A DNA stretch of 64,000 bases from JANELJ01 sp024511395 (GTDB taxonomy: Bacteria; Pseudomonadota; Gammaproteobacteria; GRL18): contig OY820613.1 in the NCBI GenBank assembly GCA_963681975.1, positions 3,906,001-3,970,000 on the forward strand. Reading direction: 5' to 3'. This document shows, piece by piece, positions 19,707-28,987 of this stretch. The stretch's first letter is position 1. The number at the start of each line of letters is the position of its first letter. Below the pieces are notes generated by a model. That model ran no database searches, was not told where the DNA came from, and saw nothing but the letters and a program-made list of their open reading frames with translations. Both the position numbers and the translations under genes were made by a program.

Positions 19707-20936
19707 ATGAAGCGAGTAGTAGTGACGGGAATGGGAGTCGTCTCCTGTCTGGGTAATGACAAGCAGACAGTTCTTGAATCTCTTCGCAATGGTAAATCCG
19801 GTATCCAGTTTAAGGAAGAATACCGGGAAATCGGTATGCGCAGCCACGTTGCGGGCAGTGTGCATATTGACCAGGATGAATTTATTGACCGGAAAGTAAA
19901 GCGTTTTATGGGCGATGCTGCAGCCTTTGCCTATATTGCCATGCAGCAGGCTATTGCCGATGCCGGATTGTCAGAACAGGATGTGTCTAACGTAAGAACC
20001 GGGCTGATAGCCGGTTCCGGCGGTGCTTCCTCGGCCAACCAGGTTCAGGCGGCTGATATTATGCGTGAAAAAGGCATTCGCCGGGTTGGACCTTATATGG
20101 TGCCCCGTACCATGGCCAGCACCGTATCTGCCTGTTTGGCCACCCCGTTTAAAATTAAGGGGCTAAATTATTCTATCAGTTCAGCCTGTGCCACCAGTAC
20201 TCATTGTATCGGTAATGCTGTAGAACAGATTCAGTTCGGTAAGCAGGATATTGTTTTTGCCGGAGGTGGTGAAGAAGAACACTGGACGTTGAGTATGCTG
20301 TTTGACGGTATGGGGGCTCTGTCCAGTAAATATAATGAAACACCAGAAACCGCTTCACGTCCTTATGATGAGAGCCGGGATGGTTTTGTGATTGCCGGCG
20401 GCGGCGGTATGCTGGTGCTGGAAGAACTGGAACATGCTCTGGCTCGCGGCGCAAAAATCTATGCTGAAATAACCGGTTATGGTGCGACTTCAGATGGTTC
20501 AGATATGGTGGCACCTTCAGGTGAAGGGGCAGTGCGCTGTATGCAGCAGGCATTAAGTACCGTTGATACTCCGGTTGACTATATCAATACTCATGGCACC
20601 AGTACCCCGGTAGGAGATTTAAAAGAAATGCAGGCGATTAAAGAGGTGTTTGAAAGTGCCAGCCAGCCAATACCGCCTCTAAGTTCAACCAAATCTCTGA
20701 CCGGTCACTCCCTGGGGGCTGCCGGTGTGCATGAAGCGATATACAGTCTGTTAATGATGGAACATAGTTTTATTACTGCATCAGCAAACTGCAATGTGCA
20801 GGCAATTGATCCTGAAATGGCGGATATGCCTATTGTTCAGACCATGACTGAACAGCCGCTGGAAACGATTTTAAGTAATAATTTCGGCTTTGGTGGCACT
20901 AATGCTTGTCTGGTCTTCCATAAATATGCACAATAA
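19707..20936 (+). CDS. fabB: 3-oxoacyl-ACP synthase I (FabB)
   Basis: Condensing enzyme of fatty acid elongation, needed in gammaproteobacteria for the unsaturated branch. The thiolase-fold triad is visible: Cys in SISSACATST, His in NTHGTSTPVGD, and His in TGHSLGAAGVHEA. The C-terminal NNFGFGGTNA is conserved. The protein is 409 aa from the ATG at 19707 (MKRVVVTGMG, the usual FabB start); an upstream ATG at 19692 would add five residues. FabB-specific stretches (MRSHVAGSV, FAGGGEEEHW) set it apart from FabF. No fabA is present here. The response regulator that follows overlaps its last codons. Confidence 0.95.
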   Translation: MKRVVVTGMGVVSCLGNDKQTVLESLRNGKSGIQFKEEYREIGMRSHVAGSVHIDQDEFIDRKVKRFMGDAAAFAYIAMQQAIADAGLSEQDVSNVRTGLIAGSGGASSANQVQAADIMREKGIRRVGPYMVPRTMASTVSACLATPFKIKGLNYSISSACATSTHCIGNAVEQIQFGKQDIVFAGGGEEEHWTLSMLFDGMGALSSKYNETPETASRPYDESRDGFVIAGGGGMLVLEELEHALARGAKIYAEITGYGATSDGSDMVAPSGEGAVRCMQQALSTVDTPVDYINTHGTSTPVGDLKEMQAIKEVFESASQPIPPLSSTKSLTGHSLGAAGVHEAIYSLLMMEHSFITASANCNVQAIDPEMADMPIVQTMTEQPLETILSNNFGFGGTNACLVFHKYAQ

Positions 20937-21636
20937 TTCAGACAAAAGACACAGTAATGCAACGGTTCTGGTGGTTGATGATGAGCTGTTTAATCTGGAA
21001 ATTATTGAAGAATACCTGGACCAAGAAGGCTATACCCTTTTTACCGCTGAGGATGGTGATGATGCCTGGAAGCAGATGCAGGCAGAACCGGATAAGTTTG
21101 ATGTGATCCTGCTGGATCGCATGATGCCGAGCATGGACGGCATGGAAGTGCTAGCGAAAATGAAAGGCCACCGCAAGCTCAAGTCTATTCCTGTCATCCT
21201 GCAGACAGCCAAAGCCTCCCAGCAGAACATTATTGAAGGCATGAATTCCGGTGCCTATTATTATCTGACCAAGCCTTTTGATGATGAAATGCTGATCAAT
21301 GCCGTGGAACACGGTAATCTGGATATTAAATACGAAGAAAAATCCCGCCTGGTGGTTCAGGATAAATGGCAAGAAGAGGTAGAAAACCGTCTGCAGCAGG
21401 AGCAGTATAAGGATAAAAAAGTACGGGTGCGCTTTAAACGGGAAGGGCGTTTTAATCGTATTTTGATCAAGGATGAAGGTAGTGGCTTTGACTGGCAGAA
21501 TTATCTGGAGCTGGATCCGATGCGTGCTTTTGATTCCCACGGCAGGGGAATTGCTATGGCAAAAATGATGAGTGTTGATAAAATCAAATATATGGGCAAT
21601 GGCAACCAGGTTGAACTGATTCTACAGGGCTGTTAA
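20926..21636 (+). CDS. Response regulator with C-terminal HATPase (anti-sigma-like) domain
   Basis: A 237-aa protein starting at the ATG that overlaps the fabB stop by 11 bp. Residues about 14-130 form a receiver domain: acidic VVDDE, phospho-acceptor Asp in ILLDRMMPSMDG, conserved Thr/Ala in LQTAKAS, and KPF. The rest is an HATPase of the RsbW/SpoIIAB type: N-box NAVEHGNLDIKYEEKSRLV, G1 DEGSGFDW, G2 SHGRGIAMAKMM. The N-box follows the end of the receiver (KPFDDEML) directly, with no linker or first HATPase strands. Relatives I recall have some 70-100 residues between them, so an in-frame internal deletion is likely. Its output may be phosphorylation-controlled binding of a partner. The broken kinase at 21646 may have been its sensor. 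Confidence 0.8.
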   Translation: MHNNSDKRHSNATVLVVDDELFNLEIIEEYLDQEGYTLFTAEDGDDAWKQMQAEPDKFDVILLDRMMPSMDGMEVLAKMKGHRKLKSIPVILQTAKASQQNIIEGMNSGAYYYLTKPFDDEMLINAVEHGNLDIKYEEKSRLVVQDKWQEEVENRLQQEQYKDKKVRVRFKREGRFNRILIKDEGSGFDWQNYLELDPMRAFDSHGRGIAMAKMMSVDKIKYMGNGNQVELILQGC

Positions 21637-21645
21637 AAAGGATGT

Positions 21646-23084
21646 TTACAGGCTGTTGTTGCTGGTATCAGTACGTTTGTGGTCACTATTTTCTGTAAAA
21701 TTGTCCTCACTGTCCTGCTCAGTATAAGCCGTACTAGTTTGAGTCTGCAGCGGCAGGCTGAAAGAGATGGTGGTTCCCTGTCCGAAAATACTATGTGCTT
21801 TAATAACCCCTTTATGTCCCTCGATTATTTCCTTACAGATCGCTAAACCCAGTCCGGTGCCGCCGGCACCCGTATTAGTTTTACTGCTTTGTACAAACTG
21901 GTCAAAAATAGTTTCCAGTTCATTAATCGGCACCCCAATGCCTTCATCCTTAACATCTACCCGGATAGCTGACTGCTTGTTTATCAGCTGTTTTCTGGCC
22001 CCGGATTTATCTTCAATCGTAGTATAGGAAAACGCGATGGTAATGACAGAATCCGGCGGGGAAAATTTAATGGCATTGGAGAGCAGGTTATGGATGACCT
22101 GCATAATTCGCTCCTTATCACAGGTAACACTGGTATCAATTTCATTACCGATCATTTTAATGGTTAATTTTTTCTCGGCAATGAGGGCTTTTAATTCTGC
22201 AATTACCAAGGATACCAGATCTTACAGAGAATTATAGATGAAGTTGAAGTCCATTTTTTCTGCTTCAAGTTTGGACAGATCCAGCAGGTCGTTTAAGAGC
22301 AGCAGCAGTCTCTGACCGCTTAAGTGAATACGTTCAAAGTAACTGTGCAGTTTGTCCTGTGAAGGATCGTCAGTATTTTTCAGACCGATACTGGAAAAGC
22401 TGAGGATACCATGCATGGGAGTACGCAGTTCATGGGAAATATTGGCCAGAAATTCTGATTTGGAACGGTTGGCCCGCTCAGCGGCTTCTTTGGCCTGTTT
22501 CAGATCGGCCGTCTGGACACTGATTAATTCTTCCAGGTGGGTCCGGTTACGCTGCAGTTCCCGCTCGGCATTTTTTTGTGATGTAATATCACTATGGGTA
22601 TCGATAACCCGAACAGGTGAGCCTTTAGAGCCCACTTCTACCACTTTTCCGCGATTGAGGAACCACTTGTATTGTCCTGTGCGGGTTTTAAAACGGTATT
22701 CTATCTGGAAAAAGTTGAGCTTGCCTTTTTTAAGGGTGTCCGCCATATCAGACACTTTCTGTTTATCATCTGGGTGCAGCAGTTTTCCCCAGTCTTCCAG
22801 AGTGTTGGGAATTTCTCCAACCGGGTAGGCCAGTATACTCGACCAGCGGGGACTGACATACAGTTCTCCGGTGACCAGGTTGATTTCCCAAGGCACATCA
22901 TTCCTGCCTTCCAGGGTAAATTTTAATCGTTCCTGGGTTTTGGATAAGGTCTCCAGAAGCTGATTTTTTTCTGCTATTTCCTGTTTTAACTGTTCATTGG
23001 TTTTGCGTAATTCCAGAGTATGGTTATAAGCTTCATCTTCCAGTTGTTCTTTCTTTTTATTTAGCTGTTGTTGCAGTGTATCTA
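21646..23084 (-). pseudogene. PAS-HisKA-HATPase sensor kinase remnant
   Basis: Reading from the IS-A boundary at 23084 there is a coiled coil (LQQQLNKKKEQLEDEAYN), a PAS domain (VPWEINLVTGELYVSP…) with PAC (RGKVVEVGSKGSPVRV), a HisKA H-box (NISHELRTPMHG) and an HATPase (NLLSNAIKFSP, DEGIGVPI, GTGLGLAI). Sequence upstream of the coiled coil was lost to IS-A copy G. An in-frame TAA at 22222-22224 stands where glutamine fits (YNSL-Q-DLVSLVIAEL), a C-to-T type change. It lies 10 bp from the convergent response regulator, suggesting a former two-component pair. No membrane segment remains. Confidence 0.85.
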
Positions 23085-24582
23085 GTCCGACCTGAATAAA
23101 TCATAGCACATTGATTTATAAGGAAATATTGTCGATTTGTGGGTTTTAAATTTGCAGGTTTTTGGTAAAATAAGCCTTATTACCTTGCAAATTTCCAGAC
23201 CAGAATGAAGCCAAAGAAACAGCCAAAAATACCTCAGGAAGACCTGTTCAGGATGCGCCTTGAAAACATGCTGGACATAAACCATGAGTTGATTAAGTTA
23301 TCAAAACACATAGACCGGGAAAGTCCTGATAAAGAATGGGGTGCTCTGTTTGTATCCACTAAAGGTGCTCCTGCCATACGCACTCGATTGATTGCAGGAT
23401 TGCATTACCTGAAACACCTTCATGATTTATCAGATAAACAGGTAGTAAAAGGCTGGACAGAAAATCCGTACTGGCAGTATTTCTGTGGTGAAGAATACTT
23501 TCAGCATAAAATGCCCATACACCCTGTGACCATGACCAAATGGCGTAACCGGCCAGGTAAATCAGGCAGTGAAAAATTACTGATTGAAACCATTAAAGCC
23601 GGACTAAAGAGTAAAACCATAAAGCCCGGCAGTTTAAAGAAAGTCACGGTAGATACTACCGTACAGGAAAAGAACATCGCTTTTCCAACCGATTCAAAGC
23701 TCCTGAACAAAGCCAGAGAAAACCTGGTTAAACTGTCCAAAGAGCACGGTATTAAACTGCGCCAGAACTATAATCGGGTTGGGCCGCAATATGTACTAAT
23801 GGCCAGTCGTTATGCACATGCAAAACAGTTTAAACGCATGAAGAAAATGAACAATAAACTGAAATCCCGTTTAGGTCGTGTTAAACGGGATATTGAACGA
23901 CAACTGCCCAACTATTCTGTTGATATTCAGTCTCTGTTTGAAGTAGCTCTAAAACAGGCTCAGAAACTGATTGAGCAGGAGCAGCACAGTAAGAACAAGC
24001 TTTAGAGTTTACATGCACCGGAAGTCGAGTGTATCAGTAAAGGCAAAGCTCATAAGCCTTATGAATTTGGAGTTAAAGCCAGTATCGCGGTAACTAACAA
24101 GGAAGGCTTTGTTATTGGCGCTCAAAGTTGTCCGGGCAATCCTTATGATGGACATACCTTGCTGCCACAACTGGAACAGATAAAACAGTTTACAGCCGTA
24201 CAACCGGAACAATGCTTTGTTGACCGTGGTTATCGTGGACATGAAGTAAAAGACACTAAAGTTTTTATCTCAGGTCAGAAGCGAGGCGTTACCCGAAGTA
24301 TTAAAAAGGCATTAAAACGGCGCAGTGCGATTGAGCCTGAAATTGGTCATATGAAAAATGATGGCCGTTTAGACCGCTGCTACCTCAAAGGTGCAGTCGG
24401 TGATGCCATTAATGTGGTTATGGTAGCCGCTGGACATAACTTAAGAAAGATCCTCAATAAGCTCCGGCTTTTGTGGCTCAAAATTATTTCCGGTTTGATA
24501 GGGGCTTTTATCAAACCGGGGCAATCAGCTGCTTTAAACCTGGCTTGATGTCAGGCTTAAAACGGTATTATTCAGGTTGAAC
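23085..24582 (+). mobile_element. IS-A copy G with mismatched flanks
   Basis: A full-length 1498-bp element, but the left flank is TATCTA (23079-23084) and the right flank TATTTA (24583-24588). Left of it lies a kinase truncated at its N terminus, and right of it an OmpA-domain stump. This fits a hybrid left by recombination between two IS-A copies with loss of the DNA between them. Confidence 0.9.
23205..24548 (+). pseudogene. IS-A transposase, nonsense mutation
   Basis: Transposase of copy G. The tyrosine codon TAC found in other copies (NKLYSLHAPEV) reads TAG at 24003-24005, cutting the protein after 266 residues, before the second catalytic Asp and the Glu. The frame is otherwise open to 24548. 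Unlike most nonsense changes in this window, this one is a C-to-G change. Confidence 0.9.
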
Positions 24583-24588
24583 TATTTA

Positions 24589-24995
24589 GTTTTTATCGGG
24601 GCAAAAAGGGATATGATCTATGCGGTCAGCCATGGAGAACGGGAACCGACCTTTTCTAATAAAACTGCTCAGGGACGTTCAAAAAACCGCCGGGCGATGT
24701 ACAGCTACTGGAAACACCTCCTCCTACATTGGAAGAACAAAAAGCCATGGAAGTGGCACGAAAAGCAGAACGCAGACGCCTGCTGCGGGAAAAATCCATA
24801 TTTAACAAGCCACCAGTGGTTAAGAAGCCAGCTTCTTACAAACAGTCAGATAATAATCCGGCTGTAGAACAATAGGATATGCAGGATAATCCTGAACAGG
24901 AATCCGTGCCTATTGATGATGAGCAGCCGTCACCTAATTTTATCAACCTGGATCATTTAATTGATAAAAATACGGTGCAGGGACTAAAAAAATAA
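24589..24995 (+). pseudogene. OmpA-like domain, C-terminal stump with charged tail
   Basis: The first 40 codons after IS-A read FIGAKRDMIYAVSHGEREPT and GRSKNRRAM, the end of an OmpA-type peptidoglycan-binding domain (GE.. PT, GR.KNRR). A frameshift at about 24707 leads into a Lys/Glu/Arg-rich tail (LEEQKAMEVARKAERRRLL) that reads on, past an in-frame TAG at 24873-24875, to a stop at 24995. The rest of the gene was removed together with the N-terminal end of the neighbouring kinase. The identification rests on a short motif. Confidence 0.55.
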
Positions 24996-25121
24996 CGATT
25001 GCCAGCGTTCAGAGCAACCACTTTTTATCAATCCCTGTCGATCCAGAGTAGAAATCTGTCTCAATTTACAGGATAATGCCTTGCTTTAAATACCAATACC
25101 AAGTAAAGGGAGAAATTCTCG

Positions 25122-26342
25122 ATGTCTGATGTAAAAAAAGTGGTCTTGGCCTATTCCGGTGGTCTGGATACTTCCATTATTCTTAAATGGCTTAAAGACG
25201 AGTACGATTGTGAAGTCGTCACCTTTACAGCAGATGTTGGTCAGGGCGAAGAAGTCGAGCCGGCACGGGCCAAAGCGGAAGCTGCAGGCATTAAGGAAAT
25301 TTATATTGATGATCTGCGCGAAGAATTTGCCCGTGATTTTGTATTCCCCATGTTTCGTGCCAATACCATCTATGAAGGTGAGTACCTGTTAGGCACCTCT
25401 ATTGCCCGCCCCTTAATTTCCAAACGCCTGATTGAAATTGTTAATGAAACCAGTGCCGATGCGATTTCTCATGGCGCTACTGGCAAGGGTAATGACCAAG
25501 TGCGTTTTGAACTGGGTGCCTATGCTCTTAAACCGGATATTAAAGTCATTGCGCCATGGCGTGAATGGGATCTTAATTCCCGTGAAAAATTAATGGCCTA
25601 TGCCGAAGAACATGGAATTGCCATTGAGAAAAAGCAGGGTAAAAAGTCTCCCTATTCCATGGATGCCAACCTGCTGCATATTTCCTATGAAGGCGGTATT
25701 CTGGAAGATCCCTGGGCAGAGCCGGAAGAATCCATGTGGTTATGGACCGTTTCCCCGGAAAAATCTCCGGATGAGCCGACTTACCTGGAATTTGATTATG
25801 TCAAAGGTGATATTGTGGCCATTAACGGTGAAAAGATGTCGCCTGCCACTATTATGGAATACCTCAATAAAGTCGGCGGTGAAAACGGTATCGGTAGAAC
25901 TGATATCGTGGAAAACCGCTATGTGGGTATGAAAGCCCGTGGCTGTTATGAAACACCGGCTGGTACCATTATGCTCAAAGCTCATCGTGCTATTGAATCC
26001 ATTACCTTGGACAGAGAAGCGGCCCACCTTAAGGATGAGTTAATGCCCAAGTATGCCAGCCTGATATACAATGGTTACTGGTGGTCTCCAGAACGTGAAA
26101 TGTTGCAGAGCCTGATTGATAATTCTCAGGAAGTGGTTAACGGCCAGGTCAGAGTCAAGCTTTATAAGGGCAATGTCATTGTAGTTGGCCGGGATTCTAA
26201 AACTAATAGTCTGTACGATGATAATATCGCCACGTTTGAAGATGATGAAGGTGCTTATAACCAGAAAGATGCCGAAGGCTTTATTAAACTGAATGCCCTG
26301 CGTCTGCGTACCGCCGCTCAAAAGCGCATCAAAAATTCATAA
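25122..26342 (+). CDS. argG: Argininosuccinate synthase (ArgG)
   Basis: A 406-aa cytoplasmic enzyme joining citrulline and aspartate with ATP in arginine synthesis. The N-terminal ATP pyrophosphatase motif AYSGGLDTSI (residues about 9-18), GHGATGKGNDQVRFE-type citrulline/aspartate loop (SHGATGKGNDQ) and SPYSMDANLLH are all present. Length matches the type-1 family (about 400 aa). GGGAG lies 12 bp upstream of the ATG. It stands alone; a REP-like hairpin and IS982 follow it. Confidence 0.97.
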   Translation: MSDVKKVVLAYSGGLDTSIILKWLKDEYDCEVVTFTADVGQGEEVEPARAKAEAAGIKEIYIDDLREEFARDFVFPMFRANTIYEGEYLLGTSIARPLISKRLIEIVNETSADAISHGATGKGNDQVRFELGAYALKPDIKVIAPWREWDLNSREKLMAYAEEHGIAIEKKQGKKSPYSMDANLLHISYEGGILEDPWAEPEESMWLWTVSPEKSPDEPTYLEFDYVKGDIVAINGEKMSPATIMEYLNKVGGENGIGRTDIVENRYVGMKARGCYETPAGTIMLKAHRAIESITLDREAAHLKDELMPKYASLIYNGYWWSPEREMLQSLIDNSQEVVNGQVRVKLYKGNVIVVGRDSKTNSLYDDNIATFEDDEGAYNQKDAEGFIKLNALRLRTAAQKRIKNS

Positions 26343-26350
26343 CAATAAAT

Positions 26351-26390
26351 CCCCTCTCCCTCTGGGAGAGGGTTCGGGTAAGGGTAATTA
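26351..26390. repeat. REP-like hairpin, copy 2, cut by IS982
   Basis: CCCTCTCCCTCTGGGAGAGGG followed by TTCGGGTAAGGGTAATTA. It matches the repeat at 10606 up to the left end of the IS982 element, which appears to have inserted into its tail. Confidence 0.6.
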
Positions 26391-27409
26391 ACCTGAATTC
26401 TGGATAAGAACTAAAAAATATTGAACTAAATGCCTGTTTCTCGATCAGATCATTTAATGACCAAATCAAATGAATTTGAACAAGGAACAGGCAAGTGACT
26501 ACTATAGATGAATTGTATTGTAATATTGATGATTTCAACCAGTTCTTTTATCCTGAATGGGAAAAAACACTGCTGGAATCCGGTGATAAAAAGAGAAGAC
26601 GACAAGGTGTAATGAGCCCCGGTGAACTGATGACTATCCTGATTAACTTTCATCAGTCACATTACAAAGATTTTAAGAGTTATTATTTATGCCATGTGCA
26701 TCAACATCTTAGGAAAGAGTTTCCAAATTTATTGAGCTATAGCCGTTTCCTGTGAGTGATGTCATCGGTACTGGTGCCATTTTGCGCTTACTTTACTCAT
26801 TGCAAAGGAAAGCCCACCGGAATTGCCTTTGTTGATGCGACCAGCATTAAAGTATGCCACAACATTCGCATACCCAGGCATAAGGTCTTTGATGGTGTTA
26901 CTCAGCGAGGCAAATCGACCATGGGGTGGTTCTATGGGATTAAAGTTCACCTGATCATTAATCATAAAGGTGAAATACTGGCCACTAAATTGACGGCCGG
27001 TAATGTAGATGACAGAAAACCGGTTCCTGAAATGGCCAAAGACTTATATGGAAAGCTTTATGGTGACAAAGGCTATGTCTCCAGTCTTTTAAGTGATGAA
27101 CTGTTTGAACAGGATGTCGGGCTTATTACCCATGTCAGACGAAACATGAAACCACGTGCCATTGCATTGTGGGATAAGATTATGCTGAAAAAACGTTTTA
27201 TAATTGAAACGGTTAATGAGCAGCTAAAAAATATTACACAGATTGAACATTCACGTCATAGAAGCGTAAGTGGTTTTATGTTGAACCTTATTGGTTCTCT
27301 GATTGCCTATTGTCATAAAAAAGACAAACCGACAATCAGAATAGATGAGAGTGATATGAAAACTCTCTGTATTTAGGTAAATGACTGGGTTCTTATCCAG
27401 ATCTCAGGT
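26391..27409 (+). mobile_element. IS982-family insertion sequence
   Basis: A 1019-bp element bounded by inverted repeats ACCTGAATTCTGGATAAGAA at the left and the complement of ACCTGAGATCTGGATAAGAA at the right. It is flanked by TAATTA (26385-26390 and 27410-27415), the apparent target duplication. Confidence 0.88.
26495..27376 (+). pseudogene. IS982 transposase, one in-frame stop
   Basis: A DDE transposase of about 290 aa: an N-terminal part ending HQHLRKEFPNLLSYSRFL, then FVDATSIKVCH (Asp), LTAGNVDDRKP (Asp) and ETVNEQLKN (Glu). TGA at 26753-26755 splits it after residue 86, in the same frame. CGA is the likely ancestor. The start codon would be GTG at 26495 after GGAACAGGCAA. The catalytic part could be made only by reinitiation at GTG 26756. 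Confidence 0.85.
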
Positions 27410-27412
27410 TAA

Positions 27413-27790
27413 TTATTTAAAAAACGGCATCTTATCAAACATTTTATTAGAATGTTTAGGCGGTGCCTTCACAGCCGGTGCCGGCGGTGGTGCCACAACC
27501 CGGCTTTTTAGTTCCTTAACGGCTAAAATCGTTCCAGTATAACTACACAAATATTCTGCCTTGCCTTTCCCCTTGGGCATTCTCTTTATCTGCTTGCTGA
27601 AATCACAGACCCTGGGCATCATAGTAGGTTTGATTAAAATAATATCCCCGGCTGCGCAGTGGCGCGGCTTACCCTGATCGGAAATACAAAAATAATGGGT
27701 ATTATCATTTTGAGCATGACTATTGAGGGATAAGAGTAATAACGTGCTAACTAAAATAGTCCGGCCTAAAACCGTTGTCATTGTTTTCAT
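27413..27790 (-). CDS. Secreted four-cysteine protein, unknown function
   Basis: A 125-aa precursor starting at the ATG at 27790 (MKTMTTVLGRTILVS), chosen because GGAG lies 10 bp upstream and a signal peptide follows directly (cleavage near SHAQ, residue about 27). The mature part holds four Cys (HYFCISD, PRHCAAGD, RVCDFSK, YLCSYTG) that could form two disulfides, then a Pro/Ala-rich tail. Its stop lies 3 bp from the IS982 target repeat, so the insertion just missed the gene. I do not recognise the family. Confidence 0.65.
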   Translation of the reverse strand: MKTMTTVLGRTILVSTLLLLSLNSHAQNDNTHYFCISDQGKPRHCAAGDIILIKPTMMPRVCDFSKQIKRMPKGKGKAEYLCSYTGTILAVKELKSRVVAPPPAPAVKAPPKHSNKMFDKMPFFK

Positions 27791-27837
27791 TGCTGGTGTT
27801 CTCCAATGGCGGTTGATACCATACTGCATGGGCAGCA

Positions 27838-27860
27838 GGTTCAACTGATTTTTTTAGGTT
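27838..27860. repeat. Solo end of the 44.6-kb MITE
   Basis: GGTTCAACTGATTTTTTTAG matches the terminal inverted repeat of the MITE at 44570-44749 with one mismatch. The adjoining GCAGCA resembles the sub-terminal sequence there. No second arm is visible nearby, so this is a fragment. Confidence 0.6.
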
Positions 27861-27950
27861 TAATTATAATAACTAAAGTTTAGAGTTTCAGCTCCCCCAA
27901 AAAGGAGAATCATTTAAAATTTATTGATTACCTCAGTTAACCGATAGTCC

Positions 27951-28034
27951 GTAACAGGAACCGGGTATCCCTTGCTGAAGCCGCCGTGAATCCATCCATG
28001 GAGGCTTCAGCAAGGGATACCCGGCCCCTGTTAC
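27951..28034. repeat. Large hairpin in IS-B leader
   Basis: A perfect 22-bp stem at 27961-27982 and 28003-28024 (starting CCGGGTATCCCTTG) with a 20-nt loop, extended outwards by GTAACAGG/CCTGTTAC. In IS-B copy 1 the distal arm is disrupted. It may block transcription entering from outside, as leader structures do in several IS elements. Confidence 0.8.
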
Positions 28035-28122
28035 TCCGAGGTAAACAAAATAATTCAGTAAAAACAGGAAAAAAATGTAAAAAAAAGCAAAAAACAGTTG
28101 ACAAAAATTCGGCAGCATTGCT

Positions 28123-28158
28123 GCCGCTTCTTAAAAGAGCTATCTTTTAAGAAGCGGC
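28123..28158. repeat. Second hairpin just before IS-B transposase
   Basis: A perfect 15-bp stem, GCCGCTTCTTAAAAG and its complement, with loop AGCTAT, 27 bp before the ribosome-binding site. A smaller stem (CGGCAG/CTGCCG) precedes it and a TTGACA box stands at 28098. It could limit read-through or translation of the transposase. Confidence 0.75.
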
Positions 28159-28193
28159 CTTCAGTAAGAAAAAACAAACTTCTGGAGGCCGCA

Positions 28194-28981
28194 ATGCACA
28201 TCAAAGGATACGGCAATATCCCTAGTGAACTGTTTTATTACATAACATTTTTAACCCGAGCGCTACCCCTTAGGAGGGCAAAAACCTTTATTGAGTTACT
28301 AATGGGCAGTTTATTAACTCAATCAGGGTTTGTAACCAGTGCTATCTGGATAGTGGGCATGGCCAGGCAATGGCCCGGTTATTATAAATGGCTTGAAACC
28401 GGTCAGTGGTCTTATCTTAAACTGATGAGACAGTGGACTGCCCTGTTTCTAAAGCTGTTTGGGGATAATCCGGTTTATCTGGCCATAGATGACTCTATCG
28501 TGCTGCGTCATTCCAAAAAGGCACCCATGAGTCAGATACACCATCAGCATGGTAATAAAACCAATCTGTCCCGGTATGTCAGAGGGCAATGCCGGGTAGC
28601 ACTGGCTGCGATTGTTAAGCGTTCTGGCTGTAATACGGCTCTGCCATTGTTATTACGTTTAACACCACAGGCCTGTAACATTGGTAAACTGGTGATTGCC
28701 CGAAGTCTTATCCGGGCATTGATGGAACCGCTAAAAGATAAAGCGGTTACTGTATTGGTGGACAGTTGGTATATGCGCCGTTCTTTTATTGAACCGGTAC
28801 AGGCTTATAATATGACGGTTATAGGTCAGGTACGAATCGATACCGTATTATATAAACGACCCTGGCAAGGTAAAGGCCGGGGACGACCCGGAAAATATGG
28901 GACACGTTATACAAAAGAAGAAATTAAACGGCTGCCTTTAAATAAGGAAACCGTACACCTGTATGGACGTGAACAGCAGGT
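28194..28981 (+). pseudogene. IS-B transposase, N-terminal part (better-preserved copy)
   Basis: Start ATG at 28194 preceded by CTGGAGGCC, a good ribosome-binding site that copy 1 has lost. It reads without stop through AIDDSIVLRH and VLVDSWYM, past the position where copy 1 has TAA, and on through GREQQVN, until IS-A copy F interrupts it at 28982. About 263 codons remain. It is joined to nothing functional, because copy F lies inverted behind it. Confidence 0.85.
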
Positions 28982-28987
28982 TAATTA

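Noticed and set aside
24589..24867. A novel 96-codon gene after IS-A copy G
   Set aside because: The frame starts inside the IS-A end. The conserved parts lie in two frames and look like the end of an OmpA-domain gene, so it was called a stump.
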